This document shows positions 24,281-31,590 of a stretch of 64,000 nucleotides of DNA, piece after piece. Numbering within the stretch: the first letter of the stretch is position 1; each line of letters starts with the position of its first letter. The stretch is from contig NZ_MBUA01000029.1 in assembly GCF_014332695.1 (NCBI RefSeq), forward strand, positions 124,001-188,000, given 5' to 3'. Made by a program: the position numbers and the translations under genes. The notes below the pieces were generated by a model, which saw nothing but the letters and a program-made list of their open reading frames with translations, made no database searches and was not told the DNA's origin. The stretch is from Flavihumibacter stibioxidans (lineage in GTDB: Bacteria; Bacteroidota; Bacteroidia; Chitinophagales; Chitinophagaceae).

Positions 24281-24868
24281 TTAGTGGAGGGATATGGCCT
24301 TGCGGCAGATATAAGACAGGGGAGCGCCGGGCTGGTGCAGGGTAGTGAACTTTTCAAATCCCATGCTTTCCAGGATGGCAAGGTTGGCTTCGTTTTCTGT
24401 GATCAGCCAGCATTCTTCCAGGCCGGCTTCTGCCATCTGGTCAAAGCAGGCATCCATCAGCATTCGGGCATAACCCCTGCGACGAACTGAGAAATCGACT
24501 GCCAGCAGGTAGCAAAATCCAAATTTTACCGCATTCTCCCGGATGACATCAAATGCAGCCATTTGCTGGCGGTTTAGCTGTTCCCACCCGGCAATAGCGT
24601 AGGACGGCTGGCTGCTGATCCTGTTCTGGTCAAATGCCGGAGGAAACGCTGTACCCGGAATCCAGGCAACCAGTCCGGTGTTTCCCGGCGCCAGGATGAT
24701 ATTCCCTTCTGCGAGGCAAAATTCTAGCGCAGCCGCAAAATAGGCATCCATGGCGCGGTGGCGCTGGTCATCAGTACCCTGAAAAGCATACCGGAAAAGA
24801 GGGTCATCAGAAAAATTACTCGACAGTAGCAGGCTGCATTGCATCAGGTTCATGGTACGAAGATACAT
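24281..24868 (-). CDS. GNAT-family N-acetyltransferase
   Basis: A 195-residue acyltransferase of the GNAT fold. The acetyl-CoA pyrophosphate loop is seen as VRRRGYARMLMDACF (R/Q-x-x-G-x-G/A), preceded by the strand CYLLAVDF. ECWLITENEANLAILESMGFEKF is the C-terminal motif B region. The substrate is unknown; sequences of this kind are often simply called GNAT enzymes. An ATG at 24853 is an alternative start, since a near -7 sequence (TATCTTCG) covers the first ATG. The gene converges on comB with three bases between them. Confidence 0.85.
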   Translation of the reverse strand: MYLRTMNLMQCSLLLSSNFSDDPLFRYAFQGTDDQRHRAMDAYFAAALEFCLAEGNIILAPGNTGLVAWIPGTAFPPAFDQNRISSQPSYAIAGWEQLNRQQMAAFDVIRENAVKFGFCYLLAVDFSVRRRGYARMLMDACFDQMAEAGLEECWLITENEANLAILESMGFEKFTTLHQPGAPLSYICRKAISLH

Positions 24869-24911
24869 TTCACTGTTCCCGAATTCGTAACCCTTTTCAC
24901 GCGAAGCTTGG

Positions 24912-24919
24912 TATTTTTG
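24912..24919 (+). promoter_or_regulatory. -7 element of feoB
   Basis: TATTTTTG matches TAnnTTTG and ends 11 bases before the feoB ATG at 24931, giving a leader of a few bases only. No TTG is seen at the -33 distance and I see no Fur-box palindrome. Confidence 0.5.
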
Positions 24920-24930
24920 CCCATTAACAG

Positions 24931-27054
24931 ATGTCCAACGGCATGATTCAAATAGGATTAGTAGGAAACCCCAACAGCGGAAAAAGTTCTCTTTTCAATT
25001 CTTTGACGGGATTGAACCAGAAAGTAGGCAACTTTCCGGGCGTTACAGTTGATAAAAAGACCGGGCGTTGTGACCTGGGAGATAATCTTTCCTCCACCAT
25101 AATTGACCTTCCGGGAACCTACAGCCTTTACCCCAAAAGAGGAGATGAATGGGTGACCTATAAAGTGTTAATGGGGCAGGATGCCGATGTGCAGCTCGAT
25201 ATGTTGATCCTGCTGGCCGATGCCAGCAACCTGAAACGAAACCTGCTTTTTGTATCACAGATCATCGACCTGAAACTGCCGGTGGTGGTGGCATTGACCA
25301 TGTGTGATATGGCCCGCAGGAAGGGAATTGAAATTGATATTGAAGGACTCGAGCGCGAGCTGGGCGTTCCGGTGGTAGCAGTTAACCCGCGCCGGAACAA
25401 AGGCATCAGCCAGTTAAAAAAGGTGATGGCTGCCGTTGCCCGTCAACAATACAAGGCCCCTGTACTTGATTTCATCCCCAACCTTGATCTTGCCGCCGGT
25501 GCAGTGAAACAGGTAAAGGAACTGGTTCCCGGGATAAGCGATTACAAGGCCATTCATTACCTGATCAATCACGAGCATTTTGCGCTGCCTGACCAGTTAC
25601 AGGAAGATATTGAGCAGACTGAAAAAGATAACCAGTTCAATCCGACTAAAACGCAGGCAGAAGAGATCATGCAGCGGTATACCCGCATCAAAGGGATCAT
25701 GCAGCAAACCATAGCGGAGCCCGATCCCCTGAGAAAAAGCCTGCTGACGGAAAAAATCGACAAGCTCCTCCTGCACCGGGTCTGGGGTTATCTGATCCTG
25801 CTGGCGGTCTTGTTCCTATTGTTCCAGAGCGTATTCCTGGTAGCACAATACCCGATGGATGCCATCGAGTCGGCTTTTGGCAGTATCGGCTCCTGGCTGG
25901 GCTCGGTTTTACCGGACACCTGGTGGAGTGACCTTGTTATCAATGGCCTGGTGGCGGGCCTCAGCGGAATCCTGGTCTTTGTTCCGCAGATCATGATATT
26001 ATTCGGGCTGATCACGGTGTTGGAAGATACCGGCTATATGGCAAGGATCAGCTTCCTTACAGATAAGCTCATGCGAAAAGTGGGACTAAACGGAAAGAGC
26101 GTGATGCCGATGATCAGTGCATTTGCCTGTGCGGTGCCCGCTATTATGAGCGCCCGTAACATTGAAAACTCCAAAGAGCGTTTACTCACGATACTGGTGA
26201 CGCCCCTGATGAGCTGCAGTGCCCGCCTGCCGGTATTTACCATCCTGATTGCCCTGGTGGTGCCACAGGAACTGGTGGGTGGTGTGATCAGTTTGCAGGG
26301 GCTGGTAATGATGGGATTGTACCTGCTGGGTATTGTGATGGCTATGATGGTTTCCTGGATTGCGAAATGGTTTATCCGGAACAGGGAGAAAAGTTTCTTT
26401 ATCCTGGAACTGCCAATGTACCGGGCACCCAGGTGGAATAATATATTCACTACCATGGTGGAGAAGGCCCGGATTTTTGTAACAGATGCGGGTAAAATCA
26501 TTATGATCATCAGTCTCCTGTTATGGGCACTCAGCAGTTATGGTCCGGGTGAAAGAATGGAAAAAGTTGCCGCGGAATATGCGGCACTCAAATCAAGCCA
26601 GCCGGAAAGACTGGAAGAACTGGAAAAAGAGGAAGGTGCAGCCAAGCTGGCTAATTCCTATGCCGGCATTCTGGGAAAGGCCATTGAACCGGTAATCACA
26701 CCACTGGGGTACGACTGGAAAATCGGAATTGCCCTGATCACTTCTTTCGCTGCGCGGGAAGTATTTGTAGGAACCATGGCCACCCTGTACAGTGTAGGCG
26801 AAACGGATGATGAAAGCGGATTATTACTGCGGCAGAAAATGCAACAGGCACGCAAAGCCGATGGCAGTAAAGTATATAGTTTGGCAACGGGATTGTCACT
26901 GATGGTATTCTATGTGCTGGCGATGCAATGTATGAGTACGCTGGCCATTGTAAAAAGGGAAACCCGTAGCTGGAAATGGCCTGTTGTACAGTTCGTGTAT
27001 ATGACAGCCCTCGCTTACCTGATGAGTTTCCTGACTTACCAGATCTGGTCATAA
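24931..27054 (+). CDS. feoB: Ferrous iron transporter FeoB
   Basis: A 707-residue inner-membrane Fe(II) transporter with an N-terminal GTPase. G1 is GNPNSGKSS (residues 12-20), G2 lies in GNFPGVTV, G3 is DLPGTYSL and G4 near residue 125 is TMCD in place of the more usual NMxD. A helical linker (about 170-270) leads to the channel part with two Gate motifs; AFACAVPAIMSARNIENSKERL and LMSCSARLPVFTILIALVV are diagnostic, and the Cys residues are kept. The start at 24931 is used; 24943 (MIQIGLVGNP) would also suit. No feoA or feoC is linked. It stands alone, ended by a hairpin at 27058. Confidence 0.95.
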   Translation: MSNGMIQIGLVGNPNSGKSSLFNSLTGLNQKVGNFPGVTVDKKTGRCDLGDNLSSTIIDLPGTYSLYPKRGDEWVTYKVLMGQDADVQLDMLILLADASNLKRNLLFVSQIIDLKLPVVVALTMCDMARRKGIEIDIEGLERELGVPVVAVNPRRNKGISQLKKVMAAVARQQYKAPVLDFIPNLDLAAGAVKQVKELVPGISDYKAIHYLINHEHFALPDQLQEDIEQTEKDNQFNPTKTQAEEIMQRYTRIKGIMQQTIAEPDPLRKSLLTEKIDKLLLHRVWGYLILLAVLFLLFQSVFLVAQYPMDAIESAFGSIGSWLGSVLPDTWWSDLVINGLVAGLSGILVFVPQIMILFGLITVLEDTGYMARISFLTDKLMRKVGLNGKSVMPMISAFACAVPAIMSARNIENSKERLLTILVTPLMSCSARLPVFTILIALVVPQELVGGVISLQGLVMMGLYLLGIVMAMMVSWIAKWFIRNREKSFFILELPMYRAPRWNNIFTTMVEKARIFVTDAGKIIMIISLLLWALSSYGPGERMEKVAAEYAALKSSQPERLEELEKEEGAAKLANSYAGILGKAIEPVITPLGYDWKIGIALITSFAAREVFVGTMATLYSVGETDDESGLLLRQKMQQARKADGSKVYSLATGLSLMVFYVLAMQCMSTLAIVKRETRSWKWPVVQFVYMTALAYLMSFLTYQIWS

Positions 27055-27057
27055 AAG

Positions 27058-27101
27058 CTTCACCCGTCGCGGCAGTGTTGTCCAACGGGTGAAGAGTTTT
27101 A
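27058..27101. terminator. Shared terminator-like palindrome after feoB
   Basis: CTTCACCCGT at 27058-27067 pairs perfectly with ACGGGTGAAG at 27085-27094, with a 17-nt loop and then AGTTTTA. It lies between two convergent genes and could serve both. The arms resemble the palindromes at 12167-12219. Confidence 0.6.
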
Positions 27102-27111
27102 TTGCCTTAAG

Positions 27112-27735
27112 TTATATCTTAACTGTTTCAAGGGCCGTTTCTACAATATGCAGAAATTCTGAAGCCGTGTGCCTGCCCTTATCCTTCGCATACCAGCCAT
27201 GAAGCTGGTTATACATTTCTTCCTTGGGAATATCAGGATTGGCCTTAAGTTGCTTAAGCAGGTCAGCAGCACCACTGGGACGCGGTCCCCAGCTCGCCAG
27301 CACTCTTTTGGTTTCGGTTTCCAAAATAATGGTCTTTGGTATGGATCGTGTTCCATTGGTAAGAAACTGGTCCATCAATTCCGGGTTCTCATCCCGAAGG
27401 ATAAGCTTATGATCAATCAATGGATTGGAAACAGCCAGTTTTTCGATCACCGGGATAATCTGGGCTGCGTCACCGCACCAGCCCTCTGTAATGGTAAGCC
27501 AGGTAAGTGGCGTATCAATATTCAGCATCCTGTTCTCCTGGTCATCGGATATCTTCCAGGTTTTGTCAAGCCGGTTCATCCTTTGAAGGTTGAGGCGGGC
27601 ATAATCAACTATCCAGTCATCCTGGTTGGTGCCGGTTGTTTTACCATCTTCTATCAGGCCAGCCAGCATGTCACGGTATCCTTTGTAATCAAACGCCTTT
27701 TCAAGTAATTCTTCACTAATACTATTCTCTTTCAT
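27112..27735 (-). CDS. Thioredoxin-fold protein with a single-cysteine WCGD motif
   Basis: A 207-residue cytoplasmic protein. The thioredoxin-like part begins near residue 75 (LTWLTITEGWCGDAAQ). The active-site position reads W86-C87-G88-D89, so the second cysteine of CxxC is replaced by Asp. The cis-proline loop is TRSIPKTI. Similar Bacteroidota proteins are annotated as thioredoxin family members. With one cysteine it cannot form the normal intramolecular disulfide and might work with glutathione-like or bacillithiol-type thiols, or as a chaperone (inference). It lies 84 bases after arsC on the same strand and may belong to the arsenic operon, helping to recycle arsenate reductase. Confidence 0.82.
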   Translation of the reverse strand: MKENSISEELLEKAFDYKGYRDMLAGLIEDGKTTGTNQDDWIVDYARLNLQRMNRLDKTWKISDDQENRMLNIDTPLTWLTITEGWCGDAAQIIPVIEKLAVSNPLIDHKLILRDENPELMDQFLTNGTRSIPKTIILETETKRVLASWGPRPSGAADLLKQLKANPDIPKEEMYNQLHGWYAKDKGRHTASEFLHIVETALETVKI

Positions 27736-27819
27736 TCGTTATCGGATTTTTTTAATAATGACAGATTGCAATAAAGACAAGTGTCATCGGTTAATTGTTT
27801 ATTAAGGAGTCCGGTGGGA

Positions 27820-28215
27820 TCAAAGTCCCTCGATCAGTTCTTTCACCTGCCGGCCAATAAAATCGCGCACCTTATTAAATTCCTCCGGCTCCATATGTTT
27901 TGGATCGGGAATCTGCCAATCGATGAATTTTTTTGCAGGCATCCAAGGGCAGGTATCCCCGCATCCCATGGTAACCACAGCATCAAAAGGTGCATATTGT
28001 TCAACTTCCTTCAATGATTTCGAATCGTGGGTGCTGAGGTCATATCCCAGTTCTTTCATAGCAGCGATGGCTTTGGGATTCACCACACCACTGGGTTTAC
28101 TGCCGGCACTAAATGCTTCCACCGAATCGCCACCGATCATGCGGGCAAAAGCCTGGCTCATCTGGCTGCGGTTGGCATTTTCCACACAAACAAATAATAG
28201 TTTTTTCTTTCCCAT
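27820..28215 (-). CDS. arsC: Arsenate reductase, low-molecular-weight phosphatase type
   Basis: A 131-residue cytoplasmic enzyme that reduces arsenate to arsenite. The P-loop is Cys10-VENAN-Arg16-Ser (CX5R). Cys85 and Cys89 in MGCGDTCPW form the disulfide relay of thioredoxin-coupled ArsC, and Asp104 in DWQIPDP is the general acid. All catalytic residues are present and the length is normal. The gene begins 25 bases after arsN2. Arsenite would then be methylated by ArsM upstream in the operon; no export pump is encoded here. Confidence 0.93.
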   Translation of the reverse strand: MGKKKLLFVCVENANRSQMSQAFARMIGGDSVEAFSAGSKPSGVVNPKAIAAMKELGYDLSTHDSKSLKEVEQYAPFDAVVTMGCGDTCPWMPAKKFIDWQIPDPKHMEPEEFNKVRDFIGRQVKELIEGL

Positions 28216-28240
28216 TGCTTTTGAATTAGGGGGTTGATCT

Positions 28241-28687
28241 TTAGATTGTGAGTGATTTGCGCATGATGGTGGCCGTTACCGGGCAAAGTCCGTTGAACTC
28301 TGCGGATGCAGCCACTGTTGAGGGAAGCTGATTTCGGTTGATCGGCACAAATCCTTTGCGGGAAAAATAATTTTCAGCAGTATTCGTAACCAGGTATAAT
28401 GTGGAAACATTCAGGAAGCGGGAATGGCTTTCCAGCTGGCTAACCAAAGCTGAAGCAATACCCTTGCTGCGCTGCGATCCCTCTACAACCATTGATCTCA
28501 GGAGTGCGTCGCTGCCATATTTATCGAGCCCGATCGATCCCACAGGTTTGCCATCGATCACAGCCAGAAAAAATTCTGCCATATCCTTTCTCAGGTCGGC
28601 GGTTGGAAGTTTTTCAGATTCCAGTAATGCACAAACCGGAAGAAAATCTTCCGGCAGTGCTGGCCTTATTTTAAAGTCCGCAGGCAT
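28241..28687 (-). CDS. arsN2: Arsenic-linked GNAT acetyltransferase ArsN2
   Basis: A 148-residue GNAT protein. ALLRSMVVEGSQRSKGIASAL carries the acetyl-CoA loop, and YLVTNTAENYFSRKGFVPI with ASAEFNGLCP are characteristic of the ArsN2 group found in ars operons. Related ArsN1 enzymes acetylate organoarsenical antibiotics such as arsinothricin; the ArsN2 substrate is less certain. The ATG at 28687 is chosen; the longer frame would start from TTG at 28717, only 30 bases after arsM. It lies between arsM and arsC in the same transcription unit. Confidence 0.87.
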   Translation of the reverse strand: MPADFKIRPALPEDFLPVCALLESEKLPTADLRKDMAEFFLAVIDGKPVGSIGLDKYGSDALLRSMVVEGSQRSKGIASALVSQLESHSRFLNVSTLYLVTNTAENYFSRKGFVPINRNQLPSTVAASAEFNGLCPVTATIMRKSLTI

Positions 28688-28747
28688 AAACTGTTTTTTA
28701 TAATTCTTATACTGCAAGTTGTAATTTCGTAAACCACTTCAATGGTA

Positions 28748-29605
28748 TCAGCAGCAACCAGCTCCCGGTTCGCAGCAATTGGAGTCCATGGATTCCGGTT
28801 TATCGGCATAAACAGTGATGCTCACAATTTTCACCTCTCCGGATTTGTAGGCCGCTATTTCTTCGGGACTAAGGTATTGGGAAAGAATATCATCCGGGAT
28901 GGATATTTCCTTTTCCTTCTGCAGTGTGACGTGGGTAAATCCGGCCTGGTCAATCAGGGAAAGGTATTCATCTTTCTGGATGGCACCGGAAATGCAGCCG
29001 GCATAGAGTTCTGCCACTTCTCTCCATTTTGCGGGAAGATGGCCCTGCAGGACGATATCTGAAATGGAAAAGTGTCCGCCGGGTTTCAGCACCCTGAAAA
29101 TCTCTTTGAATACTGCTGGTTTGTTGGGAACCAGGTTCAGCACGCAATTGCTCACCACCACGTCGGCTTTGTTGGCGGTAACCGGCATCTGTTCGATATC
29201 ACCCTGGCGGAATTCCACATTATTATAGCCCAGCTTTTCTGCGTTTTCGCGGGCTTTTTCAATCATTTTTTCTGTGAAGTCGATGCCAATCACTTTTCCT
29301 TTATCGCCAGTAATGGCACGGGCAATAAAACAGTCATTGCCGGCGCCGCTGCCAAGGTCAATCACCGTATCGCCCTCTTTTATTTTTGCGAAGGCAGTAG
29401 GCAGGCCGCAACCTAAACCCAGGTCTGCATCCGGGTTGTATCCCTCCAGCTGAGTATAGTCGTCTGCCATGATATGGTAAACATCATCACCTCCGCAACA
29501 GGAGGTGGCACCGCAGCAGGAGCTGGCGTTTTGTGCTGCAGACTGCTCTGCGATGGCACTGTATTTTTCCTTCACCACTGACTTAATTTCAAGGTCATTT
29601 TTCAT
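28748..29605 (-). CDS. arsM: Arsenite S-adenosylmethionine methyltransferase
   Basis: A 285-residue class I methyltransferase that turns arsenite into mono-, di- and trimethylated arsenicals. The SAM site is DTVIDLGSGAGNDCF, followed by VIGIDFTEKM. The three arsenic-binding cysteines are visible as Cys66 (GLGCGLP), Cys154 (VSNCVLNL) and Cys204 (AGCISGA). Extra cysteine pairs occur at both ends: 30-31, 36-37, 277-278 and 284-285. These may help to capture arsenite. It follows arsR by 54 bases. With no ArsB or Acr3 in the window, methylation and volatilisation may be the main detoxification route. Confidence 0.95.
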   Translation of the reverse strand: MKNDLEIKSVVKEKYSAIAEQSAAQNASSCCGATSCCGGDDVYHIMADDYTQLEGYNPDADLGLGCGLPTAFAKIKEGDTVIDLGSGAGNDCFIARAITGDKGKVIGIDFTEKMIEKARENAEKLGYNNVEFRQGDIEQMPVTANKADVVVSNCVLNLVPNKPAVFKEIFRVLKPGGHFSISDIVLQGHLPAKWREVAELYAGCISGAIQKDEYLSLIDQAGFTHVTLQKEKEISIPDDILSQYLSPEEIAAYKSGEVKIVSITVYADKPESMDSNCCEPGAGCC

Positions 29606-29659
29606 ATTGGAACTGTTTTATTTATTGCTGATATAATGTTTTGATGGCTGTCTGCTGGA

Positions 29660-29995
29660 TTAGCAACATTGGTTGGCTTTTTGTTTCCGGAGGTCATTTA
29701 GCAGGTTGTTGAATCCATTATTGAATGCTTCAAAAGCCTCCCAGTTGATGCAGTAGCAACTGCGTGGGCCGTCGATGGAACCGCTGATGAGTCCAGCGTC
29801 TTTCAATTCCTTCAGGTGTTGTGAAACAGTACTTTGTGCCAGGGGTAGCAGATCAACTATTTCCCCGCAGATACATTCGTTTTTACCTGCCAGGACTTTA
29901 AGGATGGCGATTCTTGCCGGGTGCGACATTGCTTTGGCAAGTGCGGCCAGTTCCTGTTCCTGTGGTGAAAATTCGTCTTTCTTGTTGATCGCCAT
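29660..29995 (-). CDS. arsR: ArsR/SmtB-family arsenite-responsive repressor
   Basis: A 111-residue winged-helix repressor that leads the arsenic operon. [21 protein letters not shown] carries Cys41 and Cys43 in the position of the ELCVC metal site of Ars[18 protein letters not shown] is the recognition helix. More cysteines sit at 80 and 82 (RSCYCINW) and at the C-terminus (QCC), so the As(III) site may use a different set than in E. coli. It should release the promoter when arsenite binds. A perfect 27-bp inverted repeat lies 24 bases upstream of its start and could overlap the promoter. Confidence 0.93.
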   Translation of the reverse strand: MAINKKDEFSPQEQELAALAKAMSHPARIAILKVLAGKNECICGEIVDLLPLAQSTVSQHLKELKDAGLISGSIDGPRSCYCINWEAFEAFNNGFNNLLNDLRKQKANQCC

Positions 29996-30019
29996 GCTCT
30001 AATTGTTTTTCATCGGTTT

Positions 30020-30101
30020 AGGTGTCTGACATGTGGTGTCTGACATGTGAGATTACCGGATTCAGAAATCATAGATGTCAGACACCACATGTCAGACACC
30101 T
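30020..30101. repeat. GTCTGAC/GTCAGAC palindromic repeat, locus 3
   Basis: A perfect 27-bp inverted repeat: left arm 30020-30046, with two GGTGTCTGACAT units, and right arm 30075-30101. The 28-nt loop holds GATTACCGGATTCAG, similar to loops 1 and 4. It lies between the M24 gene and arsR, both on the minus strand. The rest of 29996-30208 shows no gene. Confidence 0.85.
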
Positions 30102-30208
30102 GTCACCTATCCCTTATCGCAAATATACGATTAATAATACCGCGTAAGCAAATATTTTTTCCGGGGAGTAAAACGGTCCCTGCTGAATGGGCAAAATTCA
30201 AAGTGCCA

Positions 30209-31546
30209 TCAATCCTGCAGTATGGTATTTTGTCTGGGGACCAGGTAAACCTGTTTCTGACGGCCATTAATGAACCGGAAGCCATCGGCATCAAAATAAC
30301 CGTCTTCCTCGAGCATGATTCTCACAGACTTTTTCCATTCGGGAATTTCAGTAGAGGTGTTTAATTCGATTGAGTAGGCAGTATTCAGGTGAATAGGGTA
30401 ATCTCCGGCACCGGGGACACCACCCTGCTGGTCCCACAAGCCGATCGTTGGACCCGCAGCATGTCCATGAAAGCCCAGGGGGTGGGTATAAATGGAAGCG
30501 ACGATACCCTCTTTTTTTGCCTCATTCAGGGCATTGGCCAGCACCTGGTTTCCCGTTTTTCCGGGCCTGAACTGGCTGGTAAGTATTTCCTGCAGCCTGT
30601 TGGATCGCCCGAAGGCCGCAGCCAGTGAAGGTGGTAAACTGTGCTCACCCGGCTTCAGGATATACGCATGTTGTTGAATGTCGGTATTCAAGCGCAGGTA
30701 ACTGATGCCAATGTCCACGTGTAAGAGGTCGCCGGCACGGATCAGTTCGTCTTTCGGACGGTTGGAAAAACTTCGGAGGTGTTCAAAATTCTGCTGATCG
30801 TTCCGCTGAACAGAAACAGTCGGATGAAACCAGGTTTCCAGTCCCAGTGTCCTGATTTTTTCCCGGAACCACCAGACGAGGTCGTCGGTTGTGGTGATGC
30901 CCGGGGTTATAACGCGCTCTGAAAAGCCTTCTTCAATTATTTTGTGGGTAATGTTCACCAGTTGCGGATAAAATTCCATTTCCCTGGCAGTTCGGGTTTC
31001 CAGCCAACGAATGGCAAGGTCTTCGGCCGAAACGATTTTGGATCGGAAGCTGTTTGGTAACTTCTCCATTAAGGCAATATAATCGGTATGGTCCAGTCCA
31101 TCCGCATGTGCATGGTGTCTGGAAATATTAATGCCGATCTTTCCCGGATTCCTGCTACTAATGATGTCTGTTAAAGCATCCCACTGATCGGGAAAGCGTT
31201 GCATGTCCCAGGATGCTTTGATATGTTCCCCAACATTGTATCGGGCGATGGCCAGCTTGTCGAATTGACTTTTTGCCTTATTGCGATAAAACACGAGGAT
31301 TGTACGCCGGCGGGCAGATATCCATTCGGCAGGGAGCATGGTTTTCAAAACCGGGTCTTCGTTGTATTCGCGTGAAATCAAAATCCACATATCAATGCCT
31401 GTCGAATCCATCAGTGCCGGAAGCAGGTGATTAAATCGTTCACCCTGAATGGCATTGATAGTAGTTGCCTGTTCGCGCAAGGGCAGCACCTGGGCATAAA
31501 CAGCCGTTGAAAAGGCAAGTAAAGCCATCGGCAGTAGTTTTCGCAT
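30209..31546 (-). CDS. Exported M24-family metallopeptidase (Xaa-Pro aminopeptidase-like)
   Basis: A 445-residue protein with a signal peptide (LLPMALLAFSTAVYAQ). It has a creatinase-like N-domain (about 30-190) and a pita-bread catalytic domain. LLHVDIGISYLRLNTDIQQH supplies the Asp ligands, GFHGHAAGPTIGLWD the His region and SIELNTSTEIP a Glu ligand. Family members remove N-terminal residues before proline; this one may act in the periplasm. The start is the ATG at 31546, 16 bases after a TATTTTTG element on the minus strand. It is not part of the arsenic operon, from which the repeat at 30020 separates it. Confidence 0.87.
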   Translation of the reverse strand: MRKLLPMALLAFSTAVYAQVLPLREQATTINAIQGERFNHLLPALMDSTGIDMWILISREYNEDPVLKTMLPAEWISARRRTILVFYRNKAKSQFDKLAIARYNVGEHIKASWDMQRFPDQWDALTDIISSRNPGKIGINISRHHAHADGLDHTDYIALMEKLPNSFRSKIVSAEDLAIRWLETRTAREMEFYPQLVNITHKIIEEGFSERVITPGITTTDDLVWWFREKIRTLGLETWFHPTVSVQRNDQQNFEHLRSFSNRPKDELIRAGDLLHVDIGISYLRLNTDIQQHAYILKPGEHSLPPSLAAAFGRSNRLQEILTSQFRPGKTGNQVLANALNEAKKEGIVASIYTHPLGFHGHAAGPTIGLWDQQGGVPGAGDYPIHLNTAYSIELNTSTEIPEWKKSVRIMLEEDGYFDADGFRFINGRQKQVYLVPRQNTILQD

Positions 31547-31562
31547 ACAGTTTATTTATACC

Positions 31563-31570
31563 CAAAAATA
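31563..31570 (-). promoter_or_regulatory. -7 element of the M24 peptidase gene
   Basis: The minus strand reads TATTTTTG, a full TAnnTTTG match, 16 bases before the ATG at 31546. The element lies just outside the 3' end of the helicase gene. Confidence 0.5.
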
Positions 31571-31590
31571 GCAGAAAGCCATTTCCGAAA

